DNA of 39,280 nucleotides, from positions 1-39,280 of the forward strand of contig JAICJQ010000015.1 of NCBI GenBank assembly GCA_025928335.1, given 5' to 3'. Below the pieces are notes generated by a model. It saw only the letters and a program-made list of their open reading frames with translations, did no database searches and had not been told where the DNA came from. The DNA is from Gemmatimonadaceae bacterium (GTDB lineage Bacteria > Gemmatimonadota > Gemmatimonadetes > Gemmatimonadales > Gemmatimonadaceae). Below, piece by piece: positions 1 through 7,374 of this stretch; position 1 is the first letter of the stretch, and every line of letters starts with the position of its first letter. A program made the position numbers and the translations under genes.

Positions 1-212
1 ATGAGGCCTGTGAGCAACGCGCCGCTCGGAAATGCCCAACGGCTTTTACTGCGATGCAGGATTACCGCGTCGATCGCCATCGCGGGCACGGTCGCGATCG
101 CGATCGCTGAGATAACGGACAACCCCTCGCGCACCCCGGCCACGACAGCGAGCACGGCGAGCACGACGAGCACCAATCCTTTTGGAGTGCGAAAGAACCG
201 GCTAGCCCGCAC
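1..212 (-). CDS. RnfD/NqrB-like membrane protein, N-terminal part only (runs off left edge)
   Basis: This reading frame is open from a GTG at 212 to the window edge, about 70 codons. It starts MRASRFFRTPKG, followed by a run of Leu/Val/Ala that forms a membrane segment (about residues 13-28), a second hydrophobic stretch (about 35-52), then a basic patch and WAFPSGALLTGL. A short basic start, an RTPKG motif, two membrane helices and a FPSGA-(I/L)LTGL motif are typical of the small RnfD/NqrB-like proteins (RnfABCDGE-type subunit D family), which form the membrane part of flavin-linked electron transport. The start overlaps the apbE stop by 11 bp, so it is probably translated with apbE. The FMN-binding and ApbE genes upstream support a redox role. 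The family call rests on about 70 residues and the catalytic part is outside the window. Confidence 0.6.
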   Translation of the reverse strand, partial: MRASRFFRTPKGLVLVVLAVLAVVAGVREGLSVISAIAIATVPAMAIDAVILHRSKSRWAFPSGALLTGL

Positions 213-1179
213 GCGCCGATCCGTGCACGAGTGACTCACCGCGATACACCGCGCCGGACACGGGCAGGCCCGACGTCCTCACGCATTCGAGCTCCGGCGA
301 GACGACCACCGCGTCGATACCGTGCCGTTCGAGCAGCGCCGGTCCGTCGATCGGTCCGAGGACAAACGCTGCCGTGCCAAGTGCATCAGCAATCATCGCC
401 GACGGCGCCAGGGTCGTCACGCTGGCGCACCTGTTCGCCGACGCACCGGTTCGGGGGTCGATGATGTGATGCTCGATCGCCGCGCTGTCGTTCGAGTTTC
501 GGCGTTCGTAGTCGCCGGATGTGCACACCGCGGAATTCGTCACGCGCAACGACTCGAGCAACTCGTCAGTCCGTCGCGGATGGCGAATGCCGACCGACCA
601 CGGCTCGCCGACAGCGTTGGATCCCGCGAGGTACAGATCTCCGCCGGCGTCCACGGTGAAGTTGTCGTAGCCCTGGTTGTATAGCTCTTTGGCCGCCATG
701 TCGATCGCCAGACCCTTCGCCACCGCGCCAAGGTCGAGCAGCAACGGACGGTGCAGCGTGATCGTTCGTCCGTCAGCGTCGAGCTCGAGGTCGCGGAAGG
801 TCGCGCCGTTCGCCGGGGGGGCGATGCGCACGGGCAACCCGCTCCGATGTTCGTGATTGAAGCCGGCCGCTTCGAGCACAGAACCGAGCGTCGGATCGAA
901 CGCACCGTCAGTCTCTTCGGCGACGGCGAGGGCGAAATGGGTCGCGGCGAAAAGCATCGGGCTCACGGTCACCGGCTCGCCAACGCGCGAGGAGAGCGCG
1001 CTCACTTCGCTCGTCGGCTGGAAGCGCGAACAGACGCGCTCCACCTCGCGAAACCACCCGAGCGCCCGCTCGGCCGCGCGATGTTGAGCCGCGCGATCGG
1101 CCGGTGAACCAACACCGACGATGTGAATCGTGACGACCGTCCCCATCGACGCTGTCGAGAGGAGGAAGGCGTCGCTCAC
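202..1179 (-). CDS. apbE: ApbE-family FAD:protein FMN transferase
   Basis: 325 aa, normal for the family. ApbE moves FMN from FAD to a Thr or Ser of FMN-binding domains, with Mg. Family motifs visible: the N-terminal MGT (12-14), DLGAVAKGLAID (149-160), DAGGDLYLAG (177-186), SGDYER (221-226), HHIIDPRTG (237-245) and ADALGTA (264-270). The GTG start at 1179 overlaps the TGA of the FMN-binding gene as GTGA; upstream in-frame codons only read over that gene, so this start is preferred. Oddity: there is no signal peptide or lipobox, although ApbE enzymes normally work outside the cytoplasmic membrane. The substrate is very likely the protein encoded immediately upstream (1176-1937). The enzyme call is secure; its location in the cell is unclear. 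Confidence 0.93.
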   Translation of the reverse strand: MSDAFLLSTASMGTVVTIHIVGVGSPADRAAQHRAAERALGWFREVERVCSRFQPTSEVSALSSRVGEPVTVSPMLFAATHFALAVAEETDGAFDPTLGSVLEAAGFNHEHRSGLPVRIAPPANGATFRDLELDADGRTITLHRPLLLDLGAVAKGLAIDMAAKELYNQGYDNFTVDAGGDLYLAGSNAVGEPWSVGIRHPRRTDELLESLRVTNSAVCTSGDYERRNSNDSAAIEHHIIDPRTGASANRCASVTTLAPSAMIADALGTAAFVLGPIDGPALLERHGIDAVVVSPELECVRTSGLPVSGAVYRGESLVHGSARAG

Positions 1180-1937
1180 TTCGCTTTCTTGAGAGCCGCG
1201 ATCACGGCGTAGTAAAAGGCGTTCGTGCTTTGCGTGGCGCCGCTGACGTAATCGACTTCGGCACTCTGTCGCGCAACGACTTGCGGTGGCAGCGCCGCGA
1301 CCCACGAGCACGAATACTGAGTGAGGCACTGACTAATGAACGCCTCGGCGATCTTGCCGTTCTTAATGGCGACGGTTGCCTCGATGTCCCCGTGACGCGA
1401 CGTGCCCCAGCCGGAATAGACGCCGTCCTTGAGCGGCTTGTCGGCGGTGCTGGTATCTGCCGATGCCGGCGGTGTCACCTTGAACGTCGTCGTCGTCGAC
1501 GGCGGAACGGCGACCGACGAGGGAGGAACAGGGACAGGGGACGCAGGCGGGGCGGTCGGCGACGGAGCAATGACGCGTGGCGTTGGCTGGTCCGGTTTCG
1601 CGGTCGTATCCGCGACCACCAGATGAGTCGAATCCGCGTGCGCCGACGCAGTCGTGCGCGGCTGCGCCTCGCTGTTCGCTTCCGAGTGCTTCTGCGAAGC
1701 AGGTGCGTGCATGTTGGCCGTCGCGTGTGCGACCGTGTCGGCGTGCGCGATCGTGTGTCGGGCGATCTCCGCGATTACCGGCGCCGCTTGGACGTGCCGC
1801 TCGTGCTCGTGGCGGCGTTGCGAGTCTTCGACGGCGAATCTCTCGGCCGCTTCGCGCGTGCGCGCGTAGCCCGCCGAATACACCGCAACGACCGCCGCCG
1901 TGCCCAACGCGACGAGATTGTTCTTGACCGGCGTCAC
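1176..1937 (-). CDS. Membrane-anchored FMN-binding domain protein (flavinylation target)
   Basis: 253 aa from a GTG that overlaps the upstream stop (GTGA). Residues about 6-22 form one membrane anchor. Residues 25-165 are a long linker, first Ala/His/charged, then Pro/Ser/Thr-rich, of low complexity. Residues about 170-253 are an FMN_bind domain beginning with DGVYSGWG and carrying SGATQST (232-238). In NqrC/RnfG-type domains FMN is attached through a phosphoester at the sixth position of S-G-A-T-x-T; here that residue is Ser237, with Thr238 next, so the acceptor is probably Ser. The domain should face the periplasm and carry electrons to or from the RnfD-like protein. apbE directly downstream fits this. 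The redox partner is unknown. Confidence 0.85.
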   Translation of the reverse strand: MTPVKNNLVALGTAAVVAVYSAGYARTREAAERFAVEDSQRRHEHERHVQAAPVIAEIARHTIAHADTVAHATANMHAPASQKHSEANSEAQPRTTASAHADSTHLVVADTTAKPDQPTPRVIAPSPTAPPASPVPVPPSSVAVPPSTTTTFKVTPPASADTSTADKPLKDGVYSGWGTSRHGDIEATVAIKNGKIAEAFISQCLTQYSCSWVAALPPQVVARQSAEVDYVSGATQSTNAFYYAVIAALKKAK

Positions 1938-3247
1938 GGGGCGTAGCCGCTCATCGTGAGGATCTCACGCACATGGCCGTTTCGGGCCGTGATGATGTCG
2001 CGAATCGCTTGCGTCTTGTCCGACGCTTTGTTGTAGTACGCCTGCGCAATGCGATAGCCAATGAAGTAGCCGAGGTCATTCGGTTTGCCGTCGGTTGGCC
2101 GTCCGTACATCCAGGGGAAGTAATCCTTGTCGTCGAAATGCGCGCTGAATTCTTTCCACAATGCGGCCTCGTGCGCAATGCCGTATTTGTGCGCGTCGTT
2201 GTTGATCTGCCGGCCGGAGATGAGCTCACCGACGAAGTCCGCCGAGCCTTCCATGAACGAATGCTCGAGCAGCGGGCCGCTCGGATAGCGTTGCTGAAAG
2301 TGAATCAGCTCGTGCGAGACGATGCCCGGCAGCGACGAAGGGTCCCGATACATCTCGGCCCCGATCAGAAGACCGTGGTCGGTCGACGTGCCGCCCGAAT
2401 TGAATCGCCCGATGACAAAGTACACGTCGGGGAAAACGGCGGGCGGATACAACTCCTTGAGCCTCCGAAAGGCGTTGCGTATGTCCGCTTCCGCCTTCGT
2501 GACGTCGAGATTCACCGCGCGAACGGAGTCGTATGTCGCGCGATGCGAACGAACGTACGACGCGAGATCTTCGGCGCTGAGGATGCGACCTTGGATGAAA
2601 TCGCGAACGCCGACGCTCGCCTTGTCGAGATAATCGCGCTGCAGATACTCGGCGAGACTGTCCGGCGGCGCCTTATCCAGCGCGCTCCAGAAAAGCTGGA
2701 TGTCGCTCGTCACCAGTCGCGCCGAATCCGGATTTGGCGTCGGCGCCTTGGCGGGAGGCACTGACTTGGCCAGTCGGTTCGCCGCTTCCCGTGACTGTTC
2801 GACCCGCAACACCGGAGCGAGCAACGCCGCGGCATCCGGTGTTCCGGCGCGTGCCGCGACGACGCTTCCCTGTCCTTGCGCGATCACCAGGCCGCTCAAC
2901 TGGCGCCCGTCCGGCGACAGCGCGACACGTAACACCCCATTCTGCGCCGTCGGCGGAAGCTGCAGAATCAAGGAGTCTTTGGCGCGAGCAACCGACGCGA
3001 ACTTGAACGGCTGCGGCGACTGCGACGGAACGGTCAACGACCCTTGCCAGCCACTCGAACTCGAGTCGAGCGCGATGACCACCCGGAGCGCACCCTGGCC
3101 CGGTACTCGCGCTACACCTTCCCAGCGGCCGGAGGTCTGCGCCGCTCCCCTCCCGGCGGACGGAGCTTGAGCCGCAAGGGAACCGGTCGCCGCCGAGAAC
3201 GCTATCAAACAGGCGGACGCGAAAAGGGATCGGCCGGGGATTTTCAT
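1934..3247 (-). CDS. Secreted HExxH metalloprotease-like protein (DUF2268-like)
   Basis: 437 aa. Residues 1-26 are a signal peptide ending near SLAAQA. Residues about 40-135 look like a small beta domain (RWEGVARVPGQG), of the kind found ahead of secreted hydrolases in Acidobacteriota and Gemmatimonadota. The C-terminal half has HELIHFQQ (312-319), a zinc-metallopeptidase HExxH motif, then EGSADFVGE (333-341), where E333 is a fitting third metal ligand, and GYFIGYR (393-399). This layout resembles the DUF2268/GldB-like predicted zinc proteases. It heads the flavin unit: its stop overlaps the start of the FMN-binding gene, so the two are translationally coupled. Substrate unknown. The metallopeptidase fold is fairly clear; the DUF assignment is from memory of the motif pattern. 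Confidence 0.75.
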   Translation of the reverse strand: MKIPGRSLFASACLIAFSAATGSLAAQAPSAGRGAAQTSGRWEGVARVPGQGALRVVIALDSSSSGWQGSLTVPSQSPQPFKFASVARAKDSLILQLPPTAQNGVLRVALSPDGRQLSGLVIAQGQGSVVAARAGTPDAAALLAPVLRVEQSREAANRLAKSVPPAKAPTPNPDSARLVTSDIQLFWSALDKAPPDSLAEYLQRDYLDKASVGVRDFIQGRILSAEDLASYVRSHRATYDSVRAVNLDVTKAEADIRNAFRRLKELYPPAVFPDVYFVIGRFNSGGTSTDHGLLIGAEMYRDPSSLPGIVSHELIHFQQRYPSGPLLEHSFMEGSADFVGELISGRQINNDAHKYGIAHEAALWKEFSAHFDDKDYFPWMYGRPTDGKPNDLGYFIGYRIAQAYYNKASDKTQAIRDIITARNGHVREILTMSGYAP

Positions 3248-3264
3248 GGTATCATACTAACGCT
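3248..3264. promoter_or_regulatory. 17-bp divergent intergenic gap with a symmetric -10-like element
   Basis: Only 17 bases separate two divergent ATG codons (minus gene at 3247, plus gene at 3265). They hold GTATCATAC (3249-3257), a palindrome apart from its centre, which reads TATCAT on plus and TATGAT on minus, both good -10 hexamers. On plus, the ATG lies 9 bases after the hexamer, which fits a nearly leaderless transcript. On minus the distance is only 3 bases, too short for that start, so a promoter further inside the plus-strand gene may serve it. No good -35 was found on either side. Confidence 0.35.
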
Positions 3265-4227
3265 ATGCTCGCTGCCCAGGGCCTCCACTGGTTCGACCGA
3301 CAACCGCAGGGTCCTCGCTGGCCTTCGTTCGGCTTGGCCGCGGCGGTCACGGCGGGGTTGTTCGTGCTCGCGTTCGTTTCCATGCGCAGCATTGGACCGT
3401 GGTCCGATCAGATCCGCGAGTCGAGCCCGGCGCCCGTGGTCGTTCCGCTTCGTCCGCCGCCGTCGGTTGCAAAACCGGTGACGCAGGCGCCTGTCGTCTC
3501 ACCCACGCAGCCGCGGGCGCGCCGCGAGATCGAGCGGCCAGTACCGACGCCAGCCCGCTCGCTACCGATAATTCCGCCGACGGTCATACCAATCGCTCCG
3601 CCGATCGCGTCGCCCGTCGCTCCATCGGTTCCCGTCGATACCTCTCGCCCGCGCGACATCGGCCCGCAGGTCCCAACGCTGCCGACGCTGCGTCACAACT
3701 CCGGATTGTCCGACGCGGAGATGACGATTCGCGGCAATGCGACCTACGCGCCCGCCGGCGTGACGTCGGCGTCTCGCGTCGGCGTCAAGAACTCCGCGAA
3801 GGTGCGTGACTCGATCATCACCGAGAAGTTGGCCCTCGTTCCGGAGCTCGCTCGTATGGGGCCGATGAGCAGCGAATCCCGCGGCACGATCGACCAATCG
3901 CAAAGTCAGGCGCGGGCACTGGCCCAGCGGTCGACGAGCGTCGGCAGGCGCGATCTGAATATTCCGATGGGCGAGGGCGTTGGCGGCGTTGGCGCGGTCA
4001 ACGGCGGAAAAACCGGACTGTCGATGGGCCCGAACGGCCTGACCTACAGCGTTCCCTTCCCGCTCTTCTCGCCGGGGCCGTCGCCGGCAGAGCGACGGCG
4101 CAACGAGAAATTGCTCGCGGAATATCTCGCGTACTTGAGACGCCAGAACGACCGTATCCTGCTCAAGCGCGATTCCATCCGCGCCGATTCCGCCTTCCGC
4201 GCCGCAAACTCCAAGATCATTCCCTAG
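3265..4227 (+). CDS. Proline-rich single-pass membrane protein, TonB-like N-terminus, unknown function
   Basis: 320 aa. A short cytoplasmic start (MLAAQGLHWF), one membrane segment (about 22-42), then a Pro/Val/Ile-rich stretch to about residue 145 that would span periplasm as TonB linkers do. No TonB C-terminal domain follows; the rest is Ser/Gly/Arg-rich with little predicted structure and ends in a charged, probably helical stretch (about 275-315, AERRRNEKLLAEYLAYLRR). Codon use matches the neighbours, so it looks like a real gene. It diverges from the protease-like gene with a 17-bp gap and converges on the permease downstream, the two stop codons sharing CTAG at 4224-4227. I do not recognise a characterised family. 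Confidence 0.6.
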   Translation: MLAAQGLHWFDRQPQGPRWPSFGLAAAVTAGLFVLAFVSMRSIGPWSDQIRESSPAPVVVPLRPPPSVAKPVTQAPVVSPTQPRARREIERPVPTPARSLPIIPPTVIPIAPPIASPVAPSVPVDTSRPRDIGPQVPTLPTLRHNSGLSDAEMTIRGNATYAPAGVTSASRVGVKNSAKVRDSIITEKLALVPELARMGPMSSESRGTIDQSQSQARALAQRSTSVGRRDLNIPMGEGVGGVGAVNGGKTGLSMGPNGLTYSVPFPLFSPGPSPAERRRNEKLLAEYLAYLRRQNDRILLKRDSIRADSAFRAANSKIIP

Positions 4228-6887
4228 TCGGCGCGAAGCGCGACGATCGGATCCACGGTTAGCGCACGACGCGCCGGAGCGGCGCAGGCAATGACAGCGA
4301 CAGCGAGTAGGACCGCCGCGCACAGCGCGAACACCAGCGGGTCGCGCGGCGAGACTTGATAGAGTTGCGACGCCATTGCCCTGCCCGCAAGCAGCGCCAA
4401 GCCGACGCCGACGGTGACTCCGACGACCGCCATCGCCATCGCTTCGCCGAGCACCATTCGCATGACCCGTCCGTCGGCCGCGCCGAGTGCTTTGCGAACG
4501 CCGATTTCGTGGGTGCGTTGCGCCACGCCGTATGACAGGAGGCCGTAAAGTCCGATCGCGGCGAGGGAGAGTGCCAGCGCGCCGAACGCGGTGAACATCG
4601 ACGCGCCGAGCCTCCACGGACGAACTTGCGGATCGAGCCGGCGTGCAACCGGCTGGATGTCTACCCAAGGGAGGTCGGGCGACACCGAGGTCACCGCCTG
4701 CCGCACCAAACCGATCAGCGTCGCGGGGTCGCTCGACGTACGCACTTCCATCATCGTGGCGGGGCTCCCCCAGGGCGACTCGATGGGGACGTAGACGATG
4801 AAGCCTTTTTCTCCTACGACGTCCCACAACACGGTGTTCGCGACCACGCCGACGATTTGCGTGCACTGCGGATCGCGACCGACGATCGCGCACGGGTCGA
4901 GGGGATCGGCGTCGGGCCAATACTGCTTCGCCGTTGACTCGTCGATGATGGCGACACGTCTGCCCGGCCGGTGGTCGTCGGCATTGAAGAATCGTCCGCG
5001 CACAAGTCTCGTGCCCATCGTCTCGAAGTAGTCAGAGCCCACGGCGCGTCCGAACGGCACGGGGGTACCAGGGGCCGGCGGGGCGCTGCCTCGACGAGCG
5101 ACGCCGAGCCCGAATCCGCTGGCGAAGGGCTCGCCCGCCGTGAGCGACGCTCGCACCACACCGGGAATGGTACGAACACGCTCCACCATCGTGTTGAACG
5201 TCGCCGCCATCCGCGCGTTTGTTACGGAGTCCTCCGTCTTGCTTCGCGATCCGCCGTCCAGCTTCACGTACAGGATCCGATCGACGTCGAGTCCCAGATC
5301 GATTCGGTGAACGTTGCGCAGGCTGCTCACAAACAGGCCGGCGCCGATGAGCAGCATCGTCGCCAGCGCGACTTGGCTGCCGATGAGCGCGCGCAGGAGA
5401 CGCAACCGCTCTCGCGCGCCCGATGTTCGACCCGCGCTGACGAGCGGTCCAAACTCCCGCCGCGCCGTGACGATCGCCGGCACGATCGACGCAAGAATCC
5501 CCGTCACGACCGTCACCGCCAGCATGAATGCGATCACAGGTCCGTTCACGACCGCCGCCCGATCGGCGCTCGGGAGCAGAAACGCGCGAAGGGCCGTCCC
5601 GCTCCAGCGCGCGACGATCAACGCGCCAATCGCTCCGATGACTGCGAGCAGCAGTCCTTCGATCACCGACTGTCGCGCCAGGCGCGAGCGCGTTGCGCCG
5701 AGCGAGAGGCGAAGCGCCGTCTCACGTGCGCGCGCGAGCCCCCGCAGCAGCAGCAGGTTCGCGACGTTGGCGCAGGCAATGAGCAACACGATGATCGACA
5801 CGGCGGCCAACCACAGTGCCACGCGTGCGTCCGCTCCGCGCACGGGGCCGCGCGCCACCACGATCGGTCCGGCGAGCGCCTTGGCTTTCGAGAGCCTCTG
5901 CTCGTAGAAAGGCTGATCGCGGTACAGCGCCCGGTACTCGCGGGTCATCTCGTCCTCGAGGCGGGCGACGCTGACTCCTTCGCGACGTTTGCCGATGCAC
6001 TCCAGCCAGTATCCGGAGCTTTCGGGATCCAGCGCGTTGCTGCTGAACAAACGCGTCGCGACACCCAGCGGAAGCCAAAGATCGACGTGGCTTGTATTCA
6101 CGCCGGTAAACCCCTGCGGTGCCACGCCGATGATCGTGTACGGAATGCCGGTGACGTCGATGGACTTTCCGAGGACCGTGGTCTCGCCGCCGTACTGCGT
6201 CTTCCATAGTTCGTAGCTCACGACCACCACGTGCTCGTTCTCGTCGCGCTCCTCGGACGAATCGAAAAAGCGTCCGAGCGCCGGCCGCGCGCCGAGCACG
6301 GTCATGAAACTCGGCGTCACGAGCACGCCGTCGAGACGGCGGGCTGCTGCGCCGCGACCACTCGAGATCGGTCGTTCGGCGAACGCCGCCACGGACTCGA
6401 ATCCGTGCACCCTGTCGCGAAGCATCGCGTACACCTTGTAGCCCTGCGTCGGCCACGGCTTCGCGGAGCCATCCGGGCCCGGCACCGCGAAGTAGACACG
6501 GTTGACCCGCGCGGCGTCCTGCACGTGCGCCGGTGTCTCGAGCAGGATCGCGTTGACGACGCTGAACATCGTCGTGTTGGCGCCGATGCCGAGCGCGAGG
6601 GAGACCACGGCGATGATCGTGAACGACGGATTGTGCCGCATCCCGCGCAGACTGTAGCGGACGTCCTGCCCGATGGACTCGACCGTCCAGCCGGGGCGGT
6701 GCTCGCGAAAATTCTCACGGGCGGCTGTCGTGTTTCCGAACGCGCGCTTCGCGGCGGACCGGGCGTCTTTGGGAGTCATGCCCTCGCGCATCAGGCGATC
6801 TGCTTCCATCGCGATGTGCGACTCGATCTCGGCGGCGAAGTCGTCGGACGACCGCCGCGTCCAGCGTTTCCAGAAAGCCCACCACAT
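4224..6887 (-). CDS. ADOP-type ABC permease with permease prefix domain 1
   Basis: 887 aa from ATG at 6887, with GGGGG 8 bases upstream as ribosome site; a longer frame would run into the padR gene. Residues about 1-60 form a soluble helical prefix (FAAEIESHIAMEADRLMREG, then AFGNTTAARENF), the permease prefix domain 1 seen on such proteins. Then come two copies of a MacB-type extracellular domain plus FtsX-like three-helix unit, recognisable by NPSFTIIAVVSLALGIGAN, ACANVANLLLLRG, GLYGLLSYGVAQRTHEIGVRKALGA and the C-terminal VDPIVALRAD. Such proteins are 'duplicated orphan permeases': no ATPase gene is adjacent. They probably act in export or envelope mechanotransmission; substrate unknown. 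It lies 5 bp after padR and is likely controlled by it. Confidence 0.9.
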   Translation of the reverse strand: MWWAFWKRWTRRSSDDFAAEIESHIAMEADRLMREGMTPKDARSAAKRAFGNTTAARENFREHRPGWTVESIGQDVRYSLRGMRHNPSFTIIAVVSLALGIGANTTMFSVVNAILLETPAHVQDAARVNRVYFAVPGPDGSAKPWPTQGYKVYAMLRDRVHGFESVAAFAERPISSGRGAAARRLDGVLVTPSFMTVLGARPALGRFFDSSEERDENEHVVVVSYELWKTQYGGETTVLGKSIDVTGIPYTIIGVAPQGFTGVNTSHVDLWLPLGVATRLFSSNALDPESSGYWLECIGKRREGVSVARLEDEMTREYRALYRDQPFYEQRLSKAKALAGPIVVARGPVRGADARVALWLAAVSIIVLLIACANVANLLLLRGLARARETALRLSLGATRSRLARQSVIEGLLLAVIGAIGALIVARWSGTALRAFLLPSADRAAVVNGPVIAFMLAVTVVTGILASIVPAIVTARREFGPLVSAGRTSGARERLRLLRALIGSQVALATMLLIGAGLFVSSLRNVHRIDLGLDVDRILYVKLDGGSRSKTEDSVTNARMAATFNTMVERVRTIPGVVRASLTAGEPFASGFGLGVARRGSAPPAPGTPVPFGRAVGSDYFETMGTRLVRGRFFNADDHRPGRRVAIIDESTAKQYWPDADPLDPCAIVGRDPQCTQIVGVVANTVLWDVVGEKGFIVYVPIESPWGSPATMMEVRTSSDPATLIGLVRQAVTSVSPDLPWVDIQPVARRLDPQVRPWRLGASMFTAFGALALSLAAIGLYGLLSYGVAQRTHEIGVRKALGAADGRVMRMVLGEAMAMAVVGVTVGVGLALLAGRAMASQLYQVSPRDPLVFALCAAVLLAVAVIACAAPARRALTVDPIVALRAD

Positions 6888-6892
6888 CGAAA

Positions 6893-7249
6893 TCAACCCC
6901 CGTTGAGCTCCGGTCCCAAGACGAGCCCGACCGCCTTGGCCAGGCGACGCCATTCCCCAGCTTCTTTCACCAGCTGCTTTCGTCCCGCCGCGGTCAACTC
7001 ATAGAATCGTGCGCGGCGGTTGTTGTCCGACACGCCCCACTCGGCGCGTACCCAGCCGGCGGCCTCGAGCCGCTGCAGCGCGGGATAGAGCGATCCATGA
7101 TCGACGAGCAGCGCACCTTGCGAGGAGTGCTGAATCGCCAGCGCGATCCCGTGCCCGTGATGCGGGCCAACCGCCAACGTACGCAGCACGAGCAGGTCGA
7201 GGGTTCCCTGCAGGAGCGCGGCACGCTCCCGATCGTTTCTAGTAGACAT
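6893..7249 (-). CDS. PadR-family transcriptional regulator
   Basis: 118 aa, a minimal PadR: winged helix with [25 protein letters not shown] at its start (quoted in part: [11 protein letters not shown]), the [16 protein letters not shown] recognition and wing region, and [12 protein letters not shown]. PadR proteins repress and usually autoregulate. The ATG at 7249 overlaps one arm of a 14-bp inverted repeat and sits about 8 bases after a -10-like element, so the message may be leaderless. The ADOP permease follows after 5 bp in the same direction and is the evident target. Small PadR genes paired with orphan permeases occur twice more in this window. Confidence 0.93.
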   Translation of the reverse strand: MSTRNDRERAALLQGTLDLLVLRTLAVGPHHGHGIALAIQHSSQGALLVDHGSLYPALQRLEAAGWVRAEWGVSDNNRRARFYELTAAGRKQLVKEAGEWRRLAKAVGLVLGPELNGG

Positions 7250-7286
7250 TCTACCAGATGGTACGCCTGTTCTGGTAGAATGTCAA
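7245..7286 (-). promoter_or_regulatory. padR promoter with a perfect 14-bp inverted-repeat operator
   Basis: On the minus strand a TTGACA -35 (7286-7281) is followed at 17 bases by TACCAT (7263-7258) as -10. Two perfect 14-base arms, GACATTCTACCAGA at 7245-7258 and its complement at 7271-7284, flank a 12-base spacer; one arm covers the -35 and the other runs from the -10 into the padR start codon. A smaller palindrome, TACCA-GA-TGGTA (7252-7263), covers the -10. Binding here would shut off padR and the permease. The start codon lies where transcription should begin, so a leaderless mRNA is predicted. Confidence 0.75.
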
Positions 7287-7374
7287 CTGAGGCGTGCGGT
7301 GCCGGCAGAGGCGAGCTACTTTCCGAGCGCACGGGAACGTCGGAACGAGAGCTTGTACGAGGAGCCTGGCCGCT

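Noticed and set aside
1-234. 77-residue plus-strand frame at the left edge
   Set aside because: The minus strand carries membrane-protein features continuous with the flavin module; the plus frame is Ala/Thr/Ser-rich without domain character.
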